Of a DNA stretch of 64,000 nt, positions 42,131-53,329 are shown one piece after another. The notes under the pieces were generated by a model. That model had not been told where the DNA came from, did no database searches, and saw nothing but the letters and a program-made list of their open reading frames with translations. The number at the start of each line of letters is the position of its first letter. Position 1 is the first letter of the stretch. Where the stretch lies: assembly GCF_035046505.1 (NCBI RefSeq), contig NC_089823.1:108523412-108587411 (forward strand), in the 5' to 3' direction. This DNA comes from Tiliqua scincoides. Its lineage: Eukaryota; Chordata; Lepidosauria; Squamata; Scincidae. Position numbers and translations under genes: made by a program.

Positions 42131-43285
42131 GAGCAAAACAAATTATGTAATACTACTGCAATATTGCAGCTTTAAAGATACATTTTATGTGTAAAAGCAA
42201 TAGATAAACAAAAAAACACAGGAAGAAACTGAACATTTTTGTGAGGAAGTGACAAGGAGCTGTTCAGAAACTTCTCACATTTCCTAGTAATTATTCAACT
42301 ATACAGATTATAATAGAAGCTTAAGATTTTTTTATATGCAAGAAACGTGTTATTACATAGAAATTTTGTATTCCTACTTGCAATTATGTGATCGATTTTT
42401 AAAATGAACATTAAGATGCTTTTAATCAATACAGAAGAACGTTACTTTTTAAAAACCAAAATATGCTCATCCTTCCGGTTGATCTTGAGTTTGAAGGCTC
42501 ATTTCAATATATGCTAAACAGAAATAATTTTAGGAAATGACACCACCAACCTTTCCACAGACCCTTCTAAATGCAGAAACCACAGCTGTCATCTACTCAC
42601 ACAGAAGATATTTAACACCGAAGTTGTAAAGGTAACAGATTAAATTCTGAGTGATGTAAAATTGAGGGTTTCCTGTACTGCAAGCAAACTGACTCGCAAG
42701 TCATATGTTCTCGGTGACATCAATAATTGTCCTTTCAAAAGGCAGAGAGTCAATAGTGCTGGGATCATTTGCGACCCTTCCATCATCTTTTCTTGATGTG
42801 CGCTTGGCAGCACCGTTTTGTCATAGAGCCTGCAACGACTTTTTTTAAAGCAGTCCATATTTTCACCTGAATGAAATCCAGTAGGTTTCTTAGTAAATGC
42901 CACATGCAACAGAGACGCATTGGGAAGCACATTGACGGAACATTTTATATGCAACCCTGTTGGCGAATCACTAGAGAATCCAAAGGGTCTGTTCATTTGT
43001 ACCACTGGAAAGGCAGAACTGAGAGACTGGTTAATGGACAAACATCATGGACATTCATGCTTTATCTGCAGTGAGTTAGTCAGCAGGGAGTGACGTGCCA
43101 GACTTTCCTTAACATCTATACAGATATTTCTGCACTTCCAAATAGTGACATCCCTTGTTTGGGTCACTTATCTACAACAGTAGATATGCTCTTTTCACAA
43201 GTGTTATTTCATAGTGTTACTTTACGTATTTGTTGGGTTAGACTTGGGAAAGAAGCTAACTTGGGCAGCAGTGCTATACACATTT
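42131..43285. other. unannotated stretch, longest non-repeat frame
   Basis: Unique-looking. A minus-strand frame of 133 codons (42640-43041) starts from a non-ATG codon, has an in-frame stop just upstream and no recognisable domain. I do not call it a gene. Confidence 0.35.
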
Positions 43286-43293
43286 TCCTAGGG

Positions 43294-43521
43294 CAACCAT
43301 TTTCAACCACTGTGCTGAGGCACACTGGTGTGCCGCGAACGGTCCCCAGGTGTGCCGCAGGAATTTGGGAGAGGGTCATTTATCAATAGGACCATTGGGG
43401 GATGTAAGCCCCCACTGACAGCACAGTGCGCTTTGTCAATTGTCAAAAAACTGATGGTGTGCCTTGACCATTTTAGTGCCTTGCCAGTGTGCTGCGAGAT
43501 GAAAAAGGTTGAAAATCACTG
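43294..43521 (+). mobile_element. 228-bp hAT MITE, intact ends
   Basis: Starts CAACCATTTTCAACCACTG, ends AGGTTGAAAATCACTG. TSD TCCTAGGG is perfect (43286-43293, 43522-43529). Same family as 16512 and 46676. Confidence 0.94.
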
Positions 43522-43712
43522 TCCTAGGGGAAAATCTCATTGATTTCAAAGAGCCTTCCTTCTAAGCAGACATGCATAGGATTGCACTGTTAGACCTAAA
43601 ACCCAATAAATGTGTGTATTAGCAAACAATAGGCTATTTAGACTACACATTCAAAATGCTATTATTAGAGGTGTTTATTTCCTGTGAGTAAGAGAGGATT
43701 ACAGATTAACAG

Positions 43713-44250
43713 CCCAATCCTCAGCTGCCTGGGGCGCACAGCTGCAGCGGCACCGAGACTGGCTCCCATCGCATCCTGCGCGCCTCAGCCTGCCGTGGGT
43801 GGCGCCTTGGGAGAAGGGGACCTTCGTCCCCTTTTCCCAGTTAATGGAAGCAGCCCCACAATGGGGCTATTCACTTTACCGCCGACCAAAGGGTTGGTGG
43901 TAAGGTAAAGGCATTCGTGTAGGGCGCCAAGCCCCACATGAATGCCTTGGATCCAGTGGACCCACCTCCTTCCCCCCAGCACGCCCCTGCCTGCCCTTTC
44001 TCCGCCTCCCATCTCCGCGTCATGCCTCCTCCCTGTCCCCTCCTCACCCCCGCTTACCATGCCATGGCTCGGCGGTCCATGAGACTATGGAGCAGCAGAG
44101 GACGGACACCGACCTGGCGTTAGCCCAGCACCAGCCAGCGCTGGGCTAGCACTGGTGCTTGCCCAGCGGTAAGCCTTGCAGATGTGCCTTATGGCACATT
44201 TGCGACAGTGTGCTCCAGCGGAAAGCCAGCGCGCCAAGATCAGGATTGGC
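43713..44250 (-). mobile_element. long GC-rich MITE, CCCAATCCT family (inverted copy)
   Basis: Bounded by CCCAATCCTCAGC and ATCAGGATTGGC. The interior is the reverse complement of the 40639/61061 elements ('gatgtgccttatggcacatt', 'agccccacaatggggctatt'). CpG-rich relative to flanks. Confidence 0.72.
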
Positions 44251-44469
44251 TCTGAGTCTTACTGAACCCAGTGGGCTTACTTCTGAGTAAAATAAATAAC
44301 ACAATTTTCAATCACCTCTAGCTACTACAAAATTCATTTTTCAATTAAAGAAACAGCCTTCTGAAGTCACAAAAATGGTTTTCCTTTAGATTTTGATGTG
44401 TTTCAATTCCATGGGGATGCTTGTCACAGGACAATAAAGTTTAGGGTCTTACAAGTCTGACATATGATA

Positions 44470-44665
44470 TTTGTATCCTATCCATTTTCCAAGGAGCTCA
44501 GGGTGTTTCCTCTATTTCTTTTTTATCATCAGGACAACCCTGTGAGGTTGATTTGGCAGAAAGGTAGTGAATGGTCCATGGTCATGCAGTGAACTTTGAC
44601 TGAGTGAGGATTTGAACTCAAGTCTCCCCAGTCTTAAGTGTCTCCTGATCTGACCCCAAATGGAT
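44470..44665 (-). repeat. MIR-type CORE-SINE
   Basis: Minus-strand copy: 'caaccctgtgaggttgattt', CORE-like 'catggtcatgcagtgaactt' and B-box-like 'gaggatttgaactcaagtct'. Old. Confidence 0.7.
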
Positions 44666-45625
44666 GTTGGCAAGACAAGTCTGAATTGCAGAATCCTGGA
44701 GAGCTCCAAGGGCTCACAAGCGCACAGCAGAAATGAAGTTTTACATTCTTCCAGGCTCATATTCCTCCCAAGTTCTATCTTGTTGCCTGGAAAGTGGAGA
44801 GATTTTAAAGGGCCAGCCCTCTTATATGCCTTATTAATTCTGGCCCTCTACTGGCACTGAGGTGCAGGCTCAGAGCAGCTCGACATGCTGGGGCTGGGAA
44901 AGTCGTGAGGAGCTCTGGTTTTGGCACAAGGATGTGCTGGCTCTGACTCCTTCCATTATGGGGTCTTTGGCTAAGGAACATCTTGGTTGGTGGGCTCAAG
45001 CCCAGGTTCCAGGCTGAGCATGAGCAAGAAGATTTTGGCTGGTTTTAAGCTAGGAACATGGTCTGGGTCCTGTCTGGTTCTAAGCCAGAAACAAGGTCTG
45101 GGGCCAGTCCTACTCATCCAAGTATTCCTCTCTCCTCAGGGTCAGATTCTGAGTTCAGCCCAGTGACATAACATAGTGCAATGTTTTAGCAGCTTCCTCA
45201 GGCTATTGTAATAGACACCCAACAGGGCTTATTGGTTGGCTTTCCCCTTGCATCAGAATATAGATGAGTACAGGCTTTTAAATGCATATCCCATTGAAGG
45301 CAATTCTTTTCTTTCTTCCCCACTGTTCCTGAAACTTCAGGGCAATGTGGTTAGGCAGAATCAATACTCAGATGTGCATTCTAATGCAGATTTGGAGGTG
45401 CATTAAATTGATGTCTGTGGTTCCTGATCCAACAAGGGCGAAACACATGGCAGGATGCTTAGACATGTGGATCTCCATGGCTTACTGAAGCAGCAATTCT
45501 TCAGAATTTATTTTATTACTTCCAGTGATACTTAATAACAATCCAGATTGCAACATGTACATCCATTTGTATTCTATATTAAGCATGTACTCAAAGTCAA
45601 CATTTTTTTTAATAAGAAAGGTAGC
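44666..45625. other. unannotated stretch
   Basis: Unique-looking DNA; nothing recognised. Confidence 0.35.
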
Positions 45626-45728
<103 letters not shown>

Positions 45729-46125
45729 CAGGTATTTATATACCGCCTTTCTTGGTTGTCAGATTTCTCCTCAGACTTTATTCAAGGCGGTTTACATGGG
45801 CAGGCTGTTCTAAATCCCTGTAGGGATTTTTACAATTGAAGAAAGGTTCTATCTTTCAAGAACCACAACATTTCAGATGGATCTTTCTGATCTGGTATCA
45901 CATTCTGGCCTCCAGTTTCCTCCCACGCAGGCTGACAAGCAGCTCCTTCATATCTCACTTGAAGGGTGGCCAAAGAGCAGGTGGAATAACTCGGCTCAGC
46001 TTGTCAGCTGCTTCAAGGTCTCGCCATTCACGGTGCCGGTGGCCTCGAACTGGTGACCTTCGGATGTTATCTTCAGGCAAACGGAGGCTCTACCTTCTAG
46101 ACCAGACCTCCTGCCTCCTCTTCGT
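45729..46125 (-). repeat. tRNA-derived SINE, ~400 bp
   Basis: On the minus strand it starts with a tRNA-like head: A-box 'TCTAGAAGGTAGAGCCTCCG' and B-box 'CAGTTCGAGGCC'. A long body follows ('ctgacaagctgagccgagtt', 'gcctgcgtgggaggaaactg'), ending 'AAGGCGGTATATAAATACC' before the triplet tail. The pattern is widespread in squamate genomes; I do not have a secure name. Confidence 0.78.
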
Positions 46126-46492
46126 CATAATATAAAGATGACAGTACTTTGACAGTTGCCTACATTGTTTTGTGTATCATTTTGCCCCTATCTGACAGAT
46201 GCAACTTGACTGTTCTTTAAAACAGACTCAAGAGACTTTACCTGAATACTAAAAAGCATATCTCAAGTATCCAGGTCACTATTGGCGCAAACTAGTTTTG
46301 CGTTACTACTTCTTGCGGTTAAGGCTTCTTCTACCATCCCCAGCAATCTTCAATATTCATTTTCTGACCAAGACAACTTTAGTCAAGTGAAACCTTCTTG
46401 CAAGCATCTCATTTTTTAAAAAAAATATATTTTCTCTCTTTTTGCCATTCTGTGTACAGAATGTCAGTATTACAGAATGGCAAAGAATTCAG

Positions 46493-46538
<46 letters not shown>

Positions 46539-46667
46539 AGAAGAAAAATGTATCTGACTTGTTTTTACGTATAGGATCCAGCTCACAGAAGATCAAATAG
46601 CAAAAATTCTTGGAGGGAGTTCAGTAATAACGTCTGCCAATATTGTCAGGAAATACATACTCTTCTT
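46126..46667. other. unannotated stretch with (CT)n
   Basis: C10(TC)n microsatellite at 46493-46534. The rest is unique-looking. Confidence 0.4.
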
Positions 46668-46675
46668 ATGTAGCC

Positions 46676-46902
46676 CAGCCATTTTCAACCAGTGTGCCGT
46701 GGCACACTGGTGTGCCGCGAATGGCCTGCATGTGTGCTGCGGGCGTTTGAGGGAGGTTCACATTAATAAGGCCATTGGGGGATTTGAGCCTCCCACCAAC
46801 AGCATGGTGTGCCTTGTCAATTGTCAAAAAATGGATGGTGTGCCTCAAAAATTTTATTACCTTGTTAGTGTGCCGTGAGACAAAAAAGGTTGAAAACCAC
46901 TG
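46676..46902 (+). mobile_element. 227-bp hAT MITE, intact ends
   Basis: Starts CAGCCATTTTCAACCAGTG, ends AGGTTGAAAACCACTG. TSD ATGTAGCC/ATGTAGCT (46668-46675, 46903-46910), one mismatch. Third copy of the 16512 family. Confidence 0.92.
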
Positions 46903-46910
46903 ATGTAGCT

Positions 46911-47734
46911 AGTGGTGTGGCCTACGAGGGACCCATACACCTCCTGTTTCAAATGCCTGCCTGGATTTGCAAAAACCAAGGCATTGCAATATATTTGGCA
47001 GAACACAGCGTGCTTCTGGTGGGCAGCATCTGGCTTGATGGGTCTCCAGTTGCGCAGGTCTGCCTTAAGTCTTGGCTACCATGATGTTGATGTGTTACTC
47101 TAGCACATCACTGATGTGTTATCCTGTTACTCTAACAAGACTAACAAAGAAAACACCAATTTCTTTGAATGGTTCTTTAGTCTTTTCAATGCCGTGTTTT
47201 AGTTTTATGCATGTGGTAGTTATTGAAGAAATTTCAAGATCTCCCATTTTCTTCAACATCTGTTCTACTATTTAGAAGTTATAGAAGTGTATGGCATGGC
47301 ATGGCATGGGGTGTTGGTGCAAGTCTGTATTTTTTTCCCCATCCCTATGTCAAAATCCTGCCCTGCCTCCCATCCTGCGCACACCATTTGTCTGCAGTAA
47401 AAAGCGCTGTTCCTTGGCAGAGATCCTCTCCATGATCAGTAATGCAAGACACCCTGCAGGATATGAAAGGCTGGGGTCAGGCCTTCAGGAGCATGTCAGG
47501 GTCGGAGCTTGGTAGAAGACTCTCTCTTTCCCGCCATCATTGTACACACTTCTAGAATATCTGAATAGGGCTCAAAACTGTGGTTGGTTAAATGCAAACT
47601 TATTTACATTTCTACTTTTCTTCTTCTTTTTTTACAAAAGGGCAGAAAACCCAGCAGTTGGCAGCCCTAGTTTTTATCAATTTGTACTTTTAGTGTTTTT
47701 ATATTTACTGTATTGTTACTGTGTGGTTTGAACC
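46911..47734. other. unannotated stretch
   Basis: Unique-looking, with a short ATGGC repeat near 47291-47309. No exon recognised. Confidence 0.35.
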
Positions 47735-47739
47735 ATAAT

Positions 47740-47935
47740 TGAGCAGTAAAGCAGCTTTGACTGCAGAAGGTCCTTGGTCCAATCCCTGGTCTATCCATGC
47801 CAGGCTTAGAAGATGCCCATCAGAAGCCCTGGAGAACGTCTACTCATCAGAGCAGATAATACTGAGCAAGACAGACAAATTATCTGACTCAGTGGGATGC
47901 AGAATAGTACCTTGTACAAAGGATAATGACTTTCT
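47740..47935 (+). repeat. tRNA-Ala-like SINE, diverged
   Basis: 'GAGCAGTAAAGCAGCTTTGA', 'GGTCCAATCCCTGGTCTATC' and the body 'ctgagcaagacagacaaatt', 'tctgactcagtgggatgcag', matching the known SINE order (…gacaatactgagctagatgg…ctgactcagtataaggcagc). Confidence 0.7.
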
Positions 47936-48084
47936 GTCTGTAATTGTTGGGATGGTTCTCTGCCGTCTTCCTCTTCCATCATATTTCACAAACTGGCCCC
48001 CATCCTATTTCTGGAGAGGTAAGTAACAGCAGTGGCCAGGATAATCTTTTATCAATTACACAGGGTATAGCAATGTAGTCCTTT

Positions 48085-48240
48085 CTCAATTCTGATCCCT
48101 GACCTCTCCAGGTAGAGCTGAGAGAAAGAAAGAGACCCCTGTTTGAAAGCGGCGGGGGGGGGTCTACTACTGACCTAGATGTGTACAAATTTAGATGGAC
48201 CAATGGTGTAGCACAGAAGAAACACAGCTTTATATGTACT
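48085..48240 (+). repeat. tRNA-Ala-like SINE, 5'-incomplete
   Basis: 'CTGATCCCTGACCTCTCCAG', 'gtagagctgagagaaagaaa', 'tagatggaccaatggtgtag'. Lacks the A-box part. A G-tract interrupts the middle. Confidence 0.6.
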
Positions 48241-48597
48241 CAGCCCAAACTGAATATAGGAGAAGGCAAAAACAAAATAGAATGAACAGTAGTCAACATT
48301 AGCTTGACTGATAGTATTCAACTATGCTTGTGAATACTTAGCTTTAAATACCATTATCCTAATCATTTATACAAAGAAAAGCTGTGCTCCGAAGCTGAAT
48401 CCCTACAGTCTGCTGACAGTAATCTTTGTCGTGCTTGATAAGGCATGGATTAGAGCTGCCCTTTCAGAACCTGGAGAAAATGATTTTGCATCTCTTTTTG
48501 GGCATGTTTAGTAATCTGCTCAGAGAAGTTGGATGTTGCTGTTCCTCAGCAAGCATTTATGGAGTTCTTTACACCTTCAAAATCTGCTTCATACTAT
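48241..48597. other. unannotated stretch
   Basis: Unique-looking DNA. Confidence 0.3.
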
Positions 48598-48629
48598 GAA
48601 GCAGTGTGGTGTAGTGGTTAGAAAGACTG
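48598..48629 (+). repeat. MIR tRNA-like head remnant
   Basis: 'GAAGCAGTGTGGTGTAGTGG' plus 'TTAGA' is the MIR/tRNA A-box region, cut short by the MITE that follows. The MIR CORE and 3' half at 50545 are in the same orientation and may be its displaced continuation. Confidence 0.5.
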
Positions 48630-49260
48630 AGAGCCCAGTCCTAACCAATTTTCCAGCACTGATACAGCCACAATCAGTATCCCTGGGGGCTGGGGATAAG
48701 AATAGGCCCTCAGTTTGGCTGTACTTGTCGTAAGAGGCGACTAAACAGCCACCGGGTAGATGGGACTCGTCAGCCTGGGAAGGCAGCTCATCTGAGAGAA
48801 GGAAAACTCTGATCCCAAACCTCCACTGCCTTGTGGCTACATCCAGTTATGCAAAGGGCTTCAGGAGTCAACCTCGAGGCAAAATCCGGAGCCGGAGTCC
48901 CTGAGGCAGTTCATGGCTGAACACAGTCACATTCTGGCAACTCCTGCGACGCCGCTAGAACCAACCGTATTGGCCTCTGCCTTTCCATTGGACCATTTCA
49001 GCGACATGGAGAGGGGGGATTTGCTGCATGGGTAACAGCCTATCCTCCATACCTACTTTACCCAGGCTTCGCGCACTGGAGAGGACACTCTGTTCCACAA
49101 CCACCATTCAGAGCGTGACAGCATAGTCTTCCGAGACTGAAGGATGCCAACAGCCACAATGCAGCTCTGAGGTAAGGGGAAAAAATGTTGCCTTACCTGA
49201 GAAGGCATCTGTGACTGGCATGGCTGAATCAATGCTGGAAAATTGTATAGGACTGAACCC
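48630..49260 (+). mobile_element. ~145-bp MITE interrupted by a retroposon
   Basis: Left part 48630-48674 ('gagcccagtcctaaccaatt..cagccacaat'), right part 49151-49260 ending 'AAAATTGTATAGGACTGAAC'. The two parts align as one copy of the 11499/19508 family. The interruption is flanked by a 10-bp duplication. Confidence 0.82.
48675..49150 (+). mobile_element. 476-bp non-LTR retroposon fragment, family unassigned
   Basis: Flanked by perfect 10-bp TSD CAGCCACAAT (48665-48674, 49151-49160). Contains 'TTGTCGTAAGAGGCGACTAA' and ends 'CATAGTCTTCCGAGACTGAA' then 'GGATGCCAA'. That 3' end is nearly the same as the tail of the 5S SINEs. The 5' end is probably truncated; no ORF. I judge it the 3' UTR of a LINE (or a LINE-derived SINE). 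Confidence 0.8.
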
Positions 49261-49599
49261 TGATTTGGCTTTAAAAGATAGAAGTCCAAAAGTGGTAGTT
49301 TTTCTTGAATGAATTGCAAGCTTTCACATTTTCTCCAACATCTGTTGCCCTATATAGATATTATAGAAGCAAGGCACCAGGTCAGTGTCATCGCTAGGTG
49401 TGTGCAGGTGGTGCGGGCTGCACCGGGTGACACGCAAGGGGGGGTGACATGCTAAAATCGTGGTGGTTAGGAGTAACCCCATCATGTTATATACCGTTGG
49501 ATGCAGAATTTCCAGCAGAATGCAATGGAAAAACCCCAAGTGAAATATCTCCTTTCTATAAAAAGTTATTGGCAAAAAAACGGAAAACAAAAAATGCCT

Positions 49600-49735
49600 G
49601 GAGCCTAATGGAAAATGAAACAGAGCCATATCACACGTTTACTCGTGAGTAGGCGAACTTGCCTTAGTCTGTCTGGAAGGGCAGGCTGTGAGGAGTCCAA
49701 TAACATCAGAATGGTCCTGATCCAATGAATGTAGG
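49600..49735 (+). repeat. unnamed interspersed repeat
   Basis: 'GAAAATGAAACAGAGCCATA', 'TTACTCGTGAGTAGGCGAAC' and 'CATCAGAATGGTCCTGATCC' correspond to 34260-34420. A second start of the same motif ('aaagcgaaactaagccacat') lies at 49800-49820. Confidence 0.5.
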
Positions 49736-49840
49736 CCCCAAAAAACACCCAAGGAGGAGGTCCCTTCCTACAAGCTGGCAAATATATTGAGCCCAATGGA
49801 AAGCGAAACTAAGCCACATCGTCACGTTTTTTCTGTTTTC

Positions 49841-49922
49841 AGCTGCAATTCTATCCACACTTTCCTGGGAGTAAGTACCATAACGGGACTTACTTCTGAG
49901 TAGACAGGCATAGGATTGGGCT
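49841..49922. repeat. palindromic MITE
   Basis: AGCTGCAATTCTATCCACAC, 'CTGGGAGTAAGTACCATAAC', 'GAGTAGACAGGCATAGGATT'. Complete. Confidence 0.8.
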
Positions 49923-50544
49923 CTCAGACTTGTAAAGCCAGGTGGGTCCTGAGAGTGGTATGCTTGAAATATAAGAACTTAAATTGAACTGGGTACTGAG
50001 TAGGGGTGAAAATCTTACTGATTCATTTTTTGGGGGGGTGGGGTGTTATTGCAGGCAGGCTACAGAGAAAATTCACTTGGTGGAACAGGGCTGGCTTCTC
50101 CTTATTTAATTATTTGTTTTACTTTAATTTAATTATTTATAATTATTTATTTTAATTTACTTTATGATGGGTCTTGGACAGATTGTCATTCTAAAAAGTG
50201 GGTCCCAGTGCTAAAAATTTGAAAACTGCTCCAATAAGGTGTTAGTAAGTTGACACCCTGGGGGGAGGTGACACCACTAGTGACCAAAATCACTAAAATC
50301 ACAGTTTGTAAAAATAATACCATCGTGTTATATATCAATCAATGTGTGATTTCATGCAGAATGCAATGAAGCAAACTGTGTTGAAATATCTTTATTCTGT
50401 CAAAAGGTACAGCCAAAAAACCACTGGGGGCGAGGCGATGGTAGATCACCTGTTGCCCCACCCACTGCATGGGGTAACGCACTGGCCTCCTGCACAGGTG
50501 ACGTGAACCCTAGTGACGCCACTGCATCAGGTGTGGATCCTCAG

Positions 50545-50690
50545 ACAAGAAGTTCACTCAATTGACCATGGGCAAGTCACCATCGTTAATCCTAAAAGTC
50601 TCACAGGATAGTTGTGAAACTTTAAAAAAAATGAAGTGGCCTTTATGTATACCACTTTAAGTTCTTTGAAGTGTGAGGCACACATATGCT
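50545..50690 (+). repeat. MIR-type CORE-SINE, 3' part
   Basis: 'TTGACCATGGGCAAGTCACC' (CORE), 'CTCACAGGATAGTTGTGAAA', 'TATACCACTTTAAGTTCTTT'. No head. Confidence 0.78.
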
Positions 50691-53329
50691 AAATAACATT
50701 ATCAGCATAGTCTTGAAATAGCTTGCGCAGTCATAGGACATAGTGCGTAAAGAGCTCCTTGATGACACTCAATCTGATTTGCAATGATATAAATCCATTA
50801 TACGCAGGCAGGACTTTTTGCCTCAGCAGCCAAAGATAGAAAATAACAGCAGAGGGAGGTTAGAAAAGACCATATCCTGATTGTGGTGGTGGTATGTCAG
50901 ATGGCAGCCTAACACCAGAGCTTCCTATCTGAATTGAAAAGCCAAAATTTGAAGTTCTTTCAATCAAGCTCAGCTTTAAAGCAATCTGAAATAAGGATCT
51001 CAAGAAGACTCAGAGCTATTTTTGTTGTGAATGAACATGAACCTAAACGAACATGATGAATGAACAGGGGTCGTGTCAGTGGTTTGCCAAAGGAGGCATT
51101 GGTTGAGGGTCCGTACTCACCAGAGACTACAACTGGTCAGGCTGGTCACTGAATGTTGGTCTCGATGTTGGTTCCCCACTGCACCATTAGGAAGCAGGCC
51201 AAGGGCACTATGGATACCCATTGCAGATCTGTGCTCCAGAACCCACAGCAGCCTGATACTGGTCCACGCAGGCCCAGAACCATTGGATGGCCTACCTAGT
51301 ACCAGAACCATTATGACTGCTGAAAGACTCTGGAAATGTTCTCACCAAGGCAAGTAGTTTTCCAGTGAAGGAGCAGGTTGGCTCATTTTGAAAAGAAATG
51401 CAAGCAGAGTGGGCTGCTGTGATGCTCAAGCAACATTTAAATGAGATTCCTGCAAAACTGAATGAGTTGGCGGCAACAGCTACTGAGGCATGTCAAACGG
51501 GCATCTAGATTAAGAGATAATTTCTTAAAATTGATAGAAATTAAAAAAAAAAAAAGATTTAAGGAGCAACCGTGAACATTTGGAGAACAGATCCCGGAAG
51601 GTGAGTCTGGATGTGAAAATCTTTAATGGGGAAGGGCAAAGGGTCCTGAATAGCTTTTAAGGACAGAATAGTGGAGTGCTGCTTTGCCACATTCTGCAAA
51701 ACCAGTGGGATGTGAGGATAACGTGTGTCCTTCAGCCCAGTAGCTCTTGTTCCCTTTCCATTGCTGCGCTCTGTGGTTACTTGAAGGAATGATTCCCCAT
51801 GTGTTCACTTTAGGAGAGAAGCTTATTATACCCTAATTTCTGTTGCAGATATCTAATCTGCAGGAAAAAGCTTCCCTCTCCCTACCCTTACATACATTTT
51901 GTCTTTTCGCTATTTTTTTTTCCTGGTTCTGCCTCTGCTGAAATGAACATTGATCTAACATCAAAAACGGCTAAGGGACATTGTTTCTACATTGTCTAAC
52001 TACAAGACCAAAAAACATCCACACCCACTGACTGCAAAGTATTTATGTAATGAGGAGTCTGTCCTGCTATTTCAAGTAGAGGCCCACTGTCGGAGATTTC
52101 TTAAGCAGATTAATACTCTCTTGCAAGAACCAAAACAGCCACACAACTGGAGTTTTCCTTTCAACTGCAAGTACATGTAAACAACAAGATATGTTCACTT
52201 GAAATACCTAGGAGAAGGAAGAGAGACTTCTAAAGGTATTAAAGCAGCAAATGCCTTAGATGTTTGCATCAGATGATTCCAACGATGATTGTTGTCTCAG
52301 AGAGTCTTACCAAGTATGGCTCTACGCTCCCAGGGAATAAAACCAAAACAAACAAAGACAACCAAGTTAATTTAAGCAATCAAAGTTCTCCCAGTGGATT
52401 AGTTATTTATTTATTTATTTCAGGGATTTTAGTTTCACCTTTCTCTTTTCAAAGCAGTAAAACAACTCCCATATTTAAAAAGTAGTTAAACACATGAATA
52501 AAATGCAGCAAAAATTCAAGCAAATAATAGAAGGCTAGGAAGTAAACGCGACTACATACCTCACATCTTCAACTAATGAGAAAGAAAACAATAAAATGGG
52601 ACAAAATGGATTTCTCAAGGTAGGAAGTCCACATCGTAGGTACCACAACTAAGAAAGCACTGGCCGCACCCTGCCTCTGTTCTCTTCCCATATACAAGTT
52701 TCATCTCTGGACTGAGTGAATGCACTCAACAATATAGCTCTGAATTGAGTTTTTGCATTTTTGTGTTCCTGCAATAGTTCTTATTTTATTTTTGTTTATT
52801 GTAGCATGTAGATTCATGCTTCATTTTAGGAATTCACAGTGCTCAAGTGGAGTGGTCTACAATGCACTCTGGATGATCTCTCAGCCCAATCCTATCTGCT
52901 GGCAGAACATGCGTTCAGCTGGTGGAAGCACGAGGATCCAGGCTGAAGTGCCTGGGTCCTGGGGTGCATCACATGACATGGTTGCACTTACTGACACTGC
53001 CGAAATGTGCAATGAAGCCACCAGTGGCAATGACAATGATCACATCCACTGGCATCAGGAGAGGGGAAGGGAGTAGAAGGAACAGAGGCACTTTGGGGTG
53101 GGGAGGAGGCAGGAGGGGAACCAAAATAGGTGGTGTATGTCTGAGGAGACCCATTGGAAATCAGGCAGCCTACCAGGAGTTAAGTACAAAATGTATTTAT
53201 TAACCCTGTGCAGGATGTCTAATCCTCCTCACACCATAGCATTCAGCACAGTCCGGGGAGGGGGGGGGAATAATTTGGATAGAAATGGGGCTTCTCTCAG
53301 TATTAATATACTGAGTACCAGTATGTTAG
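50691..53329. other. mostly unannotated
   Basis: Unique-looking. 52881-53110 starts 'CAGCCCAATCCTATCTGCTG', a half copy of a long CAATCCT element. (ATTT)n near 52402-52420. Short frames at 51.1 and 52.9 kb lack domains. Confidence 0.35.

Larger units (their letters stand above)
49383..50524 (+). mobile_element. 1.14-kb hAT-like element with interior insertions
   Basis: Left CAGTGTCATCGCTAGGTGTG; right ACCCTAGTGACGCCACTG, whose complement CAGTGGCGTCACTAGGGT pairs with it. TSD CACCAGGT/CATCAGGT (49375-49382, 50525-50532), one mismatch. The 'taccatcgtgttatatatca' and 'cagaatgcaatg' motifs occur in both halves, so the interior is partly duplicated. It contains the repeats at 49600 and 49841 and a hAT-like right end near 50185-50233. 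Confidence 0.75.

Noticed and set aside
42640-43041. 133-codon minus-strand frame in non-repeat DNA
   Set aside because: Starts at a non-ATG codon with an in-frame stop immediately upstream, no recognisable domain and no good splice context. Chance frame.
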